The position numbers were made by a program, and so were the translations under genes. Below are positions 10,496 to 20,492 of a stretch of DNA of 64,000 bases, in pieces. The notes under the pieces are model-generated. The model worked only from the letters and a program-made list of their open reading frames with translations. It was not told where the DNA came from and ran no database searches. Location of the stretch: NCBI RefSeq assembly GCF_020921035.1, contig NC_063158.1:1966001-2030000 (forward strand), read 5' to 3'. The DNA is from Rhodamnia argentea (taxonomy: Eukaryota > Streptophyta > Magnoliopsida > Myrtales > Myrtaceae). Each line of letters starts with the position of its first letter. Position 1 is the first letter of the stretch.

Positions 10496-12430
10496 ATGGA
10501 CCCTAGATTTCAGCACTTGAGGTTTGCTGCTAATTCTTCTTCAAATGCGTTCAAGACATTGGGCAATTTACCTCATTCCCGAGGAACGGGGGTTGAATAT
10601 GGTACTGACACCATTTTACAACTTGATTCCCCTGCTTCACTTTGTCTCTTGTCTGCCTCAAAGGGAGTCAAACGCAAGTGGAAAATGATTGATGGCTCCA
10701 TCAACCGGCAAGTTGGCTGTCCCTTGTCTCTTGGGCTAGGTCGGCCTTCAAGTTCCTCGGACAGCAAGGGAAGTTCACGAACTGCCTGCACTACAACATC
10801 TTCAGCTAAGGAAACTGACGAGGAATCGTCCATGAATCTTGATCTGGATTTCACTCTGAGTATTGGCAATGATAAAGCACCTTCCAGGAAGAAAGTTGCT
10901 AGTCCTGGAACGAAAGATTTGGAGTTGCAACCTAAGGTTGACCTGGAGTTGAGTCTTTCTACTGGGCCTTCTGAGTCTGATATAACCTGCATCCATCCAA
11001 ATTCTTCTCAAATATGTTCTGGCCTGGAGATTCCCTTATGCATTGGTAGGTACACAAATGTGGATGAAAGATCCACATCGGGTTGCTGGAAATCAGTGAT
11101 ATATTTGGATCCTCTTCACAAGGTGATCACAGATAATAGCTTATTTCAGAACCAGGTTTCTGAAAAGACAGATTTGGTCCCTGCTGTTCCAGACCTATCT
11201 TCAAGCGTAATATCTACTCCAAAGAGTTCAATCACCTGTACCTCTGCCCAGGGAAGTAGTACTTCAAAAATTTGCCAGGTTGAGGGATGTGGCAAGGGGG
11301 CAAGAGGTGCCTCAGGGCGTTGTATATCCCATGGTGGTGGTAGAAGGTGTCAAAAACCTGGTTGTCACAAGGGGGCTGAGGGCCGAACTGTGTATTGCAA
11401 GGCCCACGGAGGGGGTCGGCGTTGTGAGTTTCTGGGATGCACCAAGAGTGCGGAAGGGCGCACAGATTTCTGCATTGCCCACGGCGGTGGTCGGAGATGC
11501 ACCCATGATGGGTGCACTCGAGCTGCACGAGGGAAATCGGGCTTGTGTATCCGGCATGGTGGAGGCAAAAGATGCCAGAAAGAGAACTGCACAAAGAGTG
11601 CCGAAGGTCTGTCAGGTCTTTGCATCTCGCATGGAGGCGGCCGCCGCTGCCAGAATGCAGGGTGCACGAAAGGGGCACAGGGGAGCACTATGTTTTGTAA
11701 GGCTCATGGTGGGGGTAAGCGGTGCACGTTTGTGGGTTGCAACAAGGGTGCTGAAGGGAGCACCCCCTTTTGCAAAGGTCATGGTGGGGGAAAGAGGTGT
11801 GCCTTCCGAGGTGGGGGAGTTTGTTCCAAGAGTGTGCATGGTGGCACCAATTTCTGTGTGGCTCATGGGGGTGGGAAACGTTGCGCTGTGCCTGAGTGCA
11901 CAAGAAGTGCGAGGGGTAGGACCGATTTTTGTGTACGTCATGGTGGGGGCAAAAGATGTAAATTTCACGGGTGCAGCAAGAGTGCTCAAGGAAGCACGGA
12001 TTTTTGCAAGGCGCATGGTGGTGGGAAGAGGTGCTCTTGGGGACAGCCAGGGTCCGAGTTCGGGGATCAAAATACTGGTTCATGCAACTCTTTTGCTAGG
12101 GGAAAGACAGGTCTCTGTGCACTCCACAGTGGATTGGTGCAGGATAAAAGAGTCCATGGTGGTTTCAGCTTGGGGCCTATATTACATGGCCAGAAAAAAG
12201 TAATGCTGCCTGAAGAGATGGACGAGGATGCGAATGCTGAGGATATGAATGTCGATGTTGGAAATTTCTGCGATTTGGACTTGAACCAATATGGGCCCGG
12301 TAGTTCGAAATCACCCATTGCGCAAGGCCTTTCTGCCACGCCGGCCATTGCTTCGGAAGGTAGGGTACATGGTGGTAGTCTGATGGCAATGCTCGGTGGT
12401 GGCATGGCTCTTGGCTCGGACAAGGACTAA
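10496..12430 (+). CDS. Cys/His tandem-repeat nuclear protein ('WRKY19-like'/'loricrin-like' zinc finger), 644 aa
   Basis: A single uninterrupted coding exon of 644 residues. Residues 259 to about 546 are eleven head-to-tail units of about 24 residues with the pattern R-C-x4-C-x-K-x-A-x-G-x4-C-x2-H-G-G-G. Each unit supplies three Cys and one His, likely one Zn site. The seventh unit has a small insertion, and the last is expanded and degenerate. The N-terminal third is Ser-rich and holds EAR-like leucine motifs (LSLGL, LELSL); an acidic stretch with DLDLNQ lies near the C terminus. These are the marks of a transcriptional co-repressor recruiter. Automatic pipelines call this family 'probable WRKY transcription factor 19', but I see no WRKYGQK sequence, so that name is misleading. 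DNA or RNA binding by the repeats is inference. The ATG is the first in this frame after the leader intron. Large open frames on both strands over the repeat are shadows of its periodic, GC-rich codons. Confidence 0.88.
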   Translation: MDPRFQHLRFAANSSSNAFKTLGNLPHSRGTGVEYGTDTILQLDSPASLCLLSASKGVKRKWKMIDGSINRQVGCPLSLGLGRPSSSSDSKGSSRTACTTTSSAKETDEESSMNLDLDFTLSIGNDKAPSRKKVASPGTKDLELQPKVDLELSLSTGPSESDITCIHPNSSQICSGLEIPLCIGRYTNVDERSTSGCWKSVIYLDPLHKVITDNSLFQNQVSEKTDLVPAVPDLSSSVISTPKSSITCTSAQGSSTSKICQVEGCGKGARGASGRCISHGGGRRCQKPGCHKGAEGRTVYCKAHGGGRRCEFLGCTKSAEGRTDFCIAHGGGRRCTHDGCTRAARGKSGLCIRHGGGKRCQKENCTKSAEGLSGLCISHGGGRRCQNAGCTKGAQGSTMFCKAHGGGKRCTFVGCNKGAEGSTPFCKGHGGGKRCAFRGGGVCSKSVHGGTNFCVAHGGGKRCAVPECTRSARGRTDFCVRHGGGKRCKFHGCSKSAQGSTDFCKAHGGGKRCSWGQPGSEFGDQNTGSCNSFARGKTGLCALHSGLVQDKRVHGGFSLGPILHGQKKVMLPEEMDEDANAEDMNVDVGNFCDLDLNQYGPGSSKSPIAQGLSATPAIASEGRVHGGSLMAMLGGGMALGSDKD

Positions 12431-13499
12431 GCTTAGAGACTGATGCCACCCGAAAGGGGATAGTCATTGATGGTGCCACAAAGGTGGATGTAAGCACATT
12501 ATCCACTCCCCCCTCCGTATTATAGTTGCTGAAGTTCCCCTGCATGTTTTCCATCTCCATCTGCCAGTTCTGGTTTGTCTGCATTAGGTCATAAGTTTGG
12601 TCATAATGATTGAAACCCTGGAGCAAAACTAAGGGTTATGAGCTTTGTATGTAGGCAATAGCGTCTGGAAATTGTGGTCTTCATGAACTCTCTTGTACAT
12701 ATATGTCATTGTCCTCAGGTCCTTATGTGTAGTGTTTCGCAATAACAGGTATGGCATTTTCACGATAAGATGGCTCTTTCTCACTGTCCGGATTCACTGC
12801 TTGCGAATTAGTGTTTCGGTTATTTTTAATTGCTTCATTGTATGTTACGAAAAGTTCAGTAAAGTTGGCTCCAGGTATACTCTGTTTCTATGGTGGTCCT
12901 GTTTCTGCTGGTTTTGGAATTTGTTTCTTCATTTGTAAGTTTCAAATTTGAGCATTGAAATTCGTGACGAAGCTGCAAATTACATAGACTATTGTCTGTC
13001 GTAAACGGTGAATGTGGCTTTACCCTCTCCAGTTACACAATCGGAAGGCTATAGTTTCAGCTGTTCACGAGCTTCATGAGGACATGCTTGATGAAACTGA
13101 AGACTTTCTGTGAAGGTTTGACGATTAATCTTGTGTTATTGTATCGTTGTGACCAATACGTTGAGAATATGTTCATCTGTCTGAGACACTAAAACGGGGC
13201 GATTCATGCCGAGCCCCATCGGTATGAAAATCTGCTCATCTGTATAAAACCGGTCAAACCATGTCGAGCCCTGTCGGTTTTGAGTTGATCGGCCACCCCT
13301 AAGGAACCGGCGGAAAGTGACCAACAATTGCGTACAGACTAGAGAGGGAGCCGGCGTCCTACGGCAGTCCGCTATAACTTCAGTTTCTTCACTTGTATCG
13401 TTCGGTTTGATAAGAATGCGTAATATGCAATTGTTTTATGGGTTTCTATATAGCTAGACGTTTGAATTAGTATTCTGTGGTCTCTTTTATTTTGTTTGC
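12431..13499. other. 3'UTR of the repeat protein and intergenic DNA
   Basis: The 3'UTR probably extends to about 12,950. At 13,040-13,102 a short stretch reads as a plausible acidic helical C terminus ending in a stop, perhaps a stray exon remnant, without any partner exon that I can find. At about 13,180-13,310 lies a GC-skewed dispersed repeat with 'accggtcaaacc' words. Confidence 0.4.
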
Positions 13500-14100
13500 A
13501 CACAGATCATTTGAGTCTTAAACTTTTCAACATTTGGCCAATTGAGTCCATTCGACTAATTTTTATCCAAAATCACTTACGTGGATACTAGTCGTCGTAC
13601 GTGGCATGATCGGTATCGGCATGATCGGTGCTGGCATAAATATCTTTTTATAATATATATATATATTTGTTATCCTTCTTCACTTTTTACTTTTTTTCCT
13701 TTTTCTTTTTTCCCCTTCTTTCTTTCCTCTAGCCTCAGGCGAGGGCGAGAGATCAACGTATCTTAAACTTATTATATTTTTTATTAATTCAGTCATAACC
13801 CTTTTAAGTTTGCCAATTGAGTCTTAAACCTTTCAACCTTTTGCTAATTAAATCCACCCGACTAATTTTTGCTCGAAATTATTGACGTCGTAGTCGACTG
13901 TTCTATGTGGCATGTCCGATGCCGATGTGGATAACTTTTGATAATACTTTTATATTATCTTTTTTCATCTGTTATCCTTCTTTACTTTTTACTTTTACTT
14001 TTTTTCCTTTTTCTTTTTTCCCCTTTTTTACTTCCGCCGACCTTAGGCGAGGGCAGCCATTCTCCGGATCGGCGAGGACGAGGGCAACCCTCGCCTAAGA
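13500..14100. repeat. Two tandem half-elements of the 'cgaggg' fold-back family
   Basis: About 13,505-13,790 and 13,795-14,100 are direct repeats of each other. Each runs 'gccaattgagtc', then a 'cgactaatttttg/atc' segment, a 'gtggcatg' segment, a pyrimidine tract with 'ttatccttctt', and a short 'ggcgagggc' GC-rich end. Each lacks the inverted right arm seen in the complete elements, so these are left halves in tandem. Confidence 0.6.
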
Positions 14101-14166
14101 TGGATTTATATGATCATATTTCTAATGAGTTTACTCACGTTCCCTTATTTATTTTATTTTATTTTT

Positions 14167-14478
14167 GGATAAGTGCACTAGAAGTCCTAACTTGTCATGT
14201 AATTGCAAATGAGTCCTAAAACTTTAAAAAAGTTCAATCAAGTCCTAAAACTTGTCACGAAAGTGCATTCAAGTCCTAAATCTTTCAAAAAGTGCATTGA
14301 AGTCCTAAAACTAGTCACGAAGGTGCAATTGAATCCTAAAATTTTCAAAAAATGCAATCAATGAAAGGACTTGATTGAACTAATATGACTAGTTTTAGAA
14401 CTTAATTATACTTTTTGAAATTTTTAGGACTCGAATGCACTTTCTTGACAAGTTTTAGGACTTCCAATGCACTTTTCC
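14167..14478. mobile_element. Fold-back MITE with terminal inverted repeats
   Basis: The left end GGATAAGTGCACTAGAAGTCC and the complement of the right end GGAAAAGTGCATTGGAAGTCC match closely. Internal words such as 'gtcctaaaactt' occur on both arms in opposite orientation. The element is about 312 bp and non-coding. Flanks are T-rich, so the target duplication cannot be judged. It resembles the Mutator-like MITEs at 21.75, 35.85 and 51.59 kb. Confidence 0.7.
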
Positions 14479-14972
14479 TTTTTTTTTTTCTTTTAAATGT
14501 AGAAATTCTCACTCAATGGAATATGAGGAAATCCCACCAAGCGACAGCTTCCAGTTTCTCGAATTTTCCCAAATTAGAGGTGGAGAAGCTACTGTTTCTG
14601 TTTGAAGTATCCCGGCACCATTAGCTAAACATTTCCCTTTGGACTTACCGCATCTTACTCATCAACTATGGTTGGCAAGTGGGCATACTTTTAACTTCAA
14701 ATGGTATTACCAGATTCTGGATTCTGCACCCATGATCATCCGTACTTAGGAAAAACACTACATAGATTGTATTAAGCAAGTGAAAAAAATAAAATAAAAA
14801 TCAGAACTTGTTCCATCCGTCGGCTCTTGTACTCTGATTTTTACATAGTATATGTATTATGTTCCTGAAGGCTCGTGGTTCTGGTTTACAAGAAACTTCA
14901 TCTGTAACCCATCCTCGTTCAGTATTATGTGAAGTCAACATTTGTTTAGTAAGTCGTCTCAGTCTCTCCCAG

Positions 14973-17900
14973 TTACAGGGCCTCGGACTTGAACCTGGCC
15001 ATCTTAGAGAGCTCTTCAACTGCTTCAACCAAATGATCCAACCTTGCCACGAACTCGATGAGGAGTGACGTGAACGTCACGAGCGAAAGCGATGCAGTGC
15101 TCTCGAGGGCATTCATTCTCGGCGAGAAATCCATGTTCAACGCACCCTCTTCTTCGAAAGCGTCGACTTCTCTCGATGGCCACGAATAGAGCCTCCTCGA
15201 CTGCTTCCTCATCATCTCATGGTACGTCTCGGGCTGCTGCACTGCAGGCCCCGAGTTCTGCTCGCCAGAGCTTTCATCAGGCTTCAGATTGAGCGGCTTG
15301 CTGATGGATGGTCTTTCGGGCGTGTTGATGTGGGATGTGAGGAGATAAGAGTGCAGGTCTATAGCGCCCTGCAGCTTCTCGGCAGAGGAGTGAACTCTTT
15401 TTAGGAGAGAAGTCTTGAGTGTTCTCTTCATGGTGCTAATGTCCTTCCCCAAGCTCCTCATCAGCTCCGCCGCTTGACTGGCGACGTCTTGAATCTCTGA
15501 ACGGAAGGCAATCCGGAGATTGTATGGAGCCTGGATTAATTAATGGATATCAAATTATACATAGGTCAGAAATGAGTTGCCTAAGCTGTAACTAACAGAC
15601 GTCTTAATACGTGCAAGGCTTCAAACAGGTTAGTTTATCAGACAGTATTACCTTAAATTATGCTTTAACTGTGCTCATATGATGTGGTTTTGAGATTCCC
15701 AGGCTTCATGATGCTATGACTAGTGACTACCCAATTTTGGATTGGAGAATTACTTACAGGGTCATGTTGAGCAATGGAAGCCAAACTTCTTTACTCTATG
15801 ATCTCTCCTTTTCAGGGAATAGACTTTGTGTGCAGGTCAGAGGAATCTTTGCATAACTACAACAGTTGCAGCAGAATACCGTCGATGATGCTGAGACTAT
15901 AGAATATATGCGGCGAACGCGATCACAATGCGAAGCAAATCTTTTGGTCCCTTTTGATGACTCAAGTCACAATCCAATATTCTTCTCTCTCTCTCTCAAC
16001 CGAGACAAACAACAGAAACAAATACATGTTGTGTTGCACTAAGTATAGTAAAGAGCATATTCCTTCCTGTTAATTTCCTGAGAATTCTTGAAGTCCTGAA
16101 TACTAAAACCAGTAAAGCCGAGGTTTTTCTTCACCGATTCCTAGTTGTCAGCCACTCGACGGACAATTAGACCTTAGGACGATGGTTATGTTCTGATTCC
16201 TCCCTAGTGGATGGTGTATATTCCATTTCCATCTGATAACATGTAATCGAGACACCAATGCTGGAAAGCGAAAGGAAAAAAGAGAAAGCCGACGCGGTAT
16301 GCACACACAAACCATACCTGAATCTCTGAGTGCAGAACACCATGAAGAGCCATCACCTCGTAAGCGCAGTACCTCAAGACTGCCCCGACTTTGACATACT
16401 CTGACCACGGGTAGAAGAAGTGTCGGAATCTTCCATGAGGTGGCTCCCATTTTGCCGAAATTGCCTAGAACATTGGAGCGACAAAACATCTTGTGTTAAT
16501 ATATGTTAAAGATCGCAAAGATCAATTTGAGAAATGGATTAGGTTAGGAAGGTAGTACCAAAGAATCAAGCTTCGCTGAGGAGTTCAACGTTGCACGGCA
16601 TTTCCGGTAAGCAGGCTCATCGGGAAATTCGTCCATGACTGTCTTGGAAAACTCTGGATGGTCTGAACCGTCGTCTTCCAAATACTTCTTCACGCACTCT
16701 AAACAAAGAGTACAACGCCATGTCACTTTCGAAGACGATGATTCAGTTCGCAACATAGTATCAGCGATATTCAAAGTAAAGCGAGGCCTAAGAGGATATT
16801 AAAACAGGTCCAGAACAAGGCCAATGCCCTCTAGATCAACAGATAGAAAGTTCTTGGTCCATGTAATTCACCTTCTAGCGAGTCAGCGACCGAGTTGAAG
16901 CTCTTGACCAGTTCCTTGTGCAGCTGCTCTCCGGCCCAGATAGGATGAACAAGCACATTGACTATGACCGCCACAAACCCTCCAATGGCAATTGAGTAGA
17001 GCCTGTTCATCGCCGTCCTTATCGGGCTTCCCATTCTATAACCGGATACTATTATCAAGCAGAAGGTGAAGAGTATGACCCTGAATCCGTACTCATACGG
17101 AACGAGTGACGGCCACAGTTTCAGGAGCGATGTAGTAGTTCCTGTACCGAGAAATAGGCCACAAAATGTTTCAATAAATTGGACATCTGATTCATTTGAT
17201 GTCGCAAACCAGAGATGCATACCAACGAGGAAAATGCTGATGCCAATTATAAAAGGTTCGGCAACCTGGCCGGCACAGAAAGCGAGCTGACCAGCCATGA
17301 TGGCCAGAATCCCCGCGAGCAAGCTGCCGAGCGCTCGGTTGAATCCTCGGTTAAAAGTAGCACCTTGAAAAATTTAGAAGAAAAATTCATACATCAGAAA
17401 CTCGTTATATGTATGATCAACACCTCGGCTACTTAGCGCGTACCAAATCAGTATAATTAATCTGTTTGTTTCAGTTAAGCAAAGGATGTCTACTTTGTCC
17501 TTGGAAAATCTGTTGTGCGGATTTAAATTTAGTCATAAACCTTTCAATATGATCCTAAACATTGTAGTGAAAATGAGATCAAGCCCTCTTGCCTGAATTT
17601 TCTAACTATTGATCCAGTCATCATAATCAAGTCCCCTCAGCCCGAAGGCAGGCGACCCTACATGGACAATTTTAGACGAATGCTTAATTTTCTAAGTTTT
17701 CTGTTTTTTTCTTTTCTTTTCTTTCCTTCTTTTCGACAGATCCTCTTCAAGCTCAAGATCATCTTCTACCTTTGGATCGTCCATCGCCCGTTACCTTTGT
17801 GCGCTTGTGGCAACGGTCGAACTCTTTGAGGACCCCCGCCACGGTCGGTCAGCATCGGATTCAAGTTTTGTGAGCTCGGATTCAAGGGTGCGGCATCGTG

Positions 17901-18824
17901 TTCTTTTTTCTACGATAACCTCAATTCATAAAAGCTATAAGGTAGATGTCATTGTCAATGGAGCGAAGGTTTTCAAGGCACGACAAGTTGAGAATGTGGC
18001 CAAGATGATTGGTCATGCCACGAACCTTCTAGGATTCGAGAGTTTCATGAGTAGTGGAATACTCTCAAGAATAAAATCGGTAAAGTACAGTTGTATCCAT
18101 TCTTGTAATTAATGGGTTTCTTCATGACTACTCTAAAAAAACTTTCAAGGTGGTAATGGGTACGGTACACTTGTATTCATTATTGTACTTAATCGGGCCA
18201 CTCGTTAGATACAGAACCGCTAGATTGAGAAAAGATCTGTGGCTGTAGTTAGAGGTGCTAAGGTATAAAAAGGGGGAAGGTTCTCACAAATCCAAAAAGT
18301 GCTGCACGGTCGCGATTTGCGGGGTACGTTGGCCCGTGACAGATTTCACGGCATAAACGTACATTAGGCAATCTTTCCAATAGCTTAATTACCATTTATT
18401 TGGTGAGCAGCAAGAGGATGAAATATAAGGAGTTGCATGCATGCATGATTTGTGGCTTACCAACTGTATATTCGAACATGATGGCGACGGTGAGGATCGA
18501 CCAAATAATGTTGGTGCCGAAAATTTCATAGGGTGCGCGGAACAATATCAGCAAGGACACAAGCAGAACAGCTAGGCCAACTTTGAGAGCAAATATCACT
18601 CTGTTGCTATCTTCCTTGCAAAACTCCAAGACACTCTGCAACCACGCTTTGCATGAGAACCCATGGTCGTACGCGAACTCCTTCCCGCTTCCTGGCTGGT
18701 TATTACTCTTGGTAGCCAAAGGAATGTCGATTTCGACACTACCCTTTTTCCCTTTCATCCTTCCGAAAGTTTCCAGATGATCGTGCTTCAAAATCCTGGC
18801 AATTTGCAGTTGACTTAAGTCCAA
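14973..18824 (-). CDS. ALMT: Aluminium-activated malate transporter family anion channel, vacuolar ALMT4/5/6/9-like clade
   Basis: Six exons on the minus strand: 18824-18461, 17363-17223, 17141-16872, 16698-16559, 16464-16318 and 15530-14973. All junctions are GT-AG, phases close, and the total is 540 codons (539 residues), normal for ALMTs. The N-terminal half holds about six hydrophobic helices, including ILFRAPYEIFG and the conserved ATFNRGFNRALG segment at the second exon. The cytosolic C-terminal half begins with the family WEP motif (W311-E-P-P-H-G). It continues with EIQAPYNLR and a final helix, SLVTFTSLLIEFVARLDHLVEAVEEL. ALMTs form dimeric malate, chloride or nitrate channels at the plasma membrane or tonoplast. 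The sequence style fits the tonoplast clade that loads malate or Cl- in guard and mesophyll cells, but subcellular site and paralogue are inference. The second intron (17142-17222) is only 81 nt and free of stops in frame. The first intron is 1.1 kb and holds repeat debris. Confidence 0.92.
17364..18460 (-). other. ALMT intron 1
   Basis: This is the largest intron of the ALMT gene. At about 17,510-17,720 it contains a fragment of the 'tttagtcataaacctt' dispersed repeat. At 17,807-18,112 it has a plus-strand open frame that I cannot relate to any protein family and regard as chance. Confidence 0.7.
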
Positions 18825-19620
18825 TACTGAGAGTCCTAGATGAATGAAGAGACCTCAGTTGCCTTGCCCCAAGAAGTAAACTTCGTTTTTATAGATGAAT
18901 GAACGTGAGCTAGCAGCAGTAGTAGGAGATAGGCATTAGAAGATTTGTGCATGACATAGATTTGGAAAGGACAATCTGATTTAAAGGAGTGGGTTGTAGC
19001 TGAGTTGTTGGGCAACTAGGGGAGTGAAAGCATGTCTAGTCAGGAGTAGATGCATAGCGGAAGAAGAATAATGCTACAATAATAGAAGAGACAACGAAGT
19101 AAGAGAAAGAAGGCAGAAAAAAGGGCAAAAACATCTCCAGATAAGGAGATGCTTAACCTCAATAATGCTGCGATGGATGGAGAATTAGAATCTCGGAAGC
19201 ATGTCTCGATCGCCGGGTTTGCTTTGCCGAAATAGCTTTGTTGCTGTAACTTTCATTTTTGGGTGAAACAGATTGATATGGTGGGGAGATGCGCAATTTC
19301 GCCATGCATGAATACATGGACGACTTATACGATTTTTCGAGTCCCAACTTTTCGGTCCGATAAATAGTCTAGTGTACGGACATAAGTTCGGAGTTTGGTT
19401 GTCGTAATTAACCATATGTCACTAAATAATTTGAGTTAATGGCGGAAAAAACCTAAACTTTCTTTAGATGATCCCTCACAATGCCTGGAAAAGGAAAGGA
19501 GACTGAGCAAGAATGATGGAGAAAACAAGAAGGCCAGGACTCTTCCTTGCAGTAGCAAGAAGCGACCTTTTTAAACTTTCTTCATGTGAGAATTCAAACC
19601 ACTGACTCTCTCACACCTAT
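18825..19620 (-). promoter_or_regulatory. Upstream region of the ALMT gene
   Basis: About 800 bp lie between the ALMT start codon (18824, minus) and the repeat block. The region is AT-rich and non-coding and should contain the promoter and leader. I could not fix a TATA box with confidence. Confidence 0.3.
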
Positions 19621-19998
19621 TGTTAGGATTTGGTGAGCAATCAGAACGAAAGATTTGGTGAGCAATCGAACGAAAGAGAGCGTAAAAGTGAGAATGAGAA
19701 ATCGAGATACAATATTCATCTTGATTCACCATTAAATTAGGACTACATCCAGCAGAAGATTCTACTATGATTAGCACATCGCCTATCTCTATTACATCAA
19801 TTAATTACAAACGAAAAGGAGTATCAATAACAATAACTGTTTATGAACTCAAACCCAAACTACTAATAAAAGAGGGGTTAAACTATAAAAAGCCTTTGGT
19901 GTTCAGGATATGCTGTCCCCTTGAGACCTCCGCTCGCTCATCGGAAAGCGAGATCCCGTGCTTTCCTATCGATGGAGGGTATGAACCTCGCCCCAATA
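19621..19998 (-). repeat. Solo LTR related to the neighbouring Copia element
   Basis: It starts TGTTAGGATTTGG and then follows the same order of words as the Copia LTRs: a 'gcagaagattctact' box, 'attagcaca', 'caattaattacaaac', 'cccaaactactaat', 'ccccttgagacc' and a 'gccccaata' end. No internal domain lies between it and the next LTR at 20043, so it is a solo or truncated LTR. The termini are not clean and I see no target duplication. Confidence 0.7.
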
Positions 19999-20042
19999 GT
20001 GATCGGCAAATTGATTAATTTCATCACTTTGTACAACAAAAA

Positions 20043-20390
20043 TGTTAGGATAGGTGCACAATCGCAGCGAAGTAAAACGAGCAAGAAAGAGAAAATTAAG
20101 ACACGAGATTTTAACTAGGGTTACGTTTAGCAGAGGATTCCACTACAATTAGCACCTCGCACCTCCCGTTATATCACTCAATTACAAGCAAAAAAAGTAT
20201 GTATAACAGTAGCTATTCATGAGTCCAAGCCCAAACTACTAATGAAAAATTATGAGCTTAAATCATAAAAGCATGTTGGTGTCCAAGGGGCGCCGCCCCC
20301 TTGAGACCCTAGCCATGGCGGCTCCCCCGGACCTCCGTGCGGGACCCACGTGTTGTCCTGTGGCGGAGGAGTATGAACCACACCCCAACA
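20043..20390 (-). repeat. 3' LTR of the Copia element
   Basis: In element sense it begins TGTTGGGGTGTGG and ends CTATCCTAACA. It is the partner of the LTR at 25067-25446. The plus-strand words 'gcagaggattccact' and 'ggggcgccgcccccttgagac' are shared with little change. Confidence 0.88.
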
Positions 20391-20492
20391 TTCTCCTGGT
20401 TTGTGAATACTTCCTATGCTTCTTTAGACCCAACATAGTTGTACACTATTTAAACTTTTCTAGATTCACCGCCTTGGTAAAAAAAATCTGTA

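Noticed and set aside
11232..12083. Several minus-strand and alternative plus-strand ORFs over the Cys/His repeat region
   Set aside because: They shadow the 72-bp in-frame repeat of the real gene and show no domain.
16872..17322. Continuous 163-codon ALMT reading frame as a single exon
   Set aside because: It contains a 27-residue stretch foreign to the family with perfect GT...AG borders (17222-17142); removal restores the family sequence. Reported as a finding on possible retention.
17807..18112. 101-codon plus-strand ORF within ALMT intron 1
   Set aside because: No family resemblance, no splice context, and it lies antisense within an intron.
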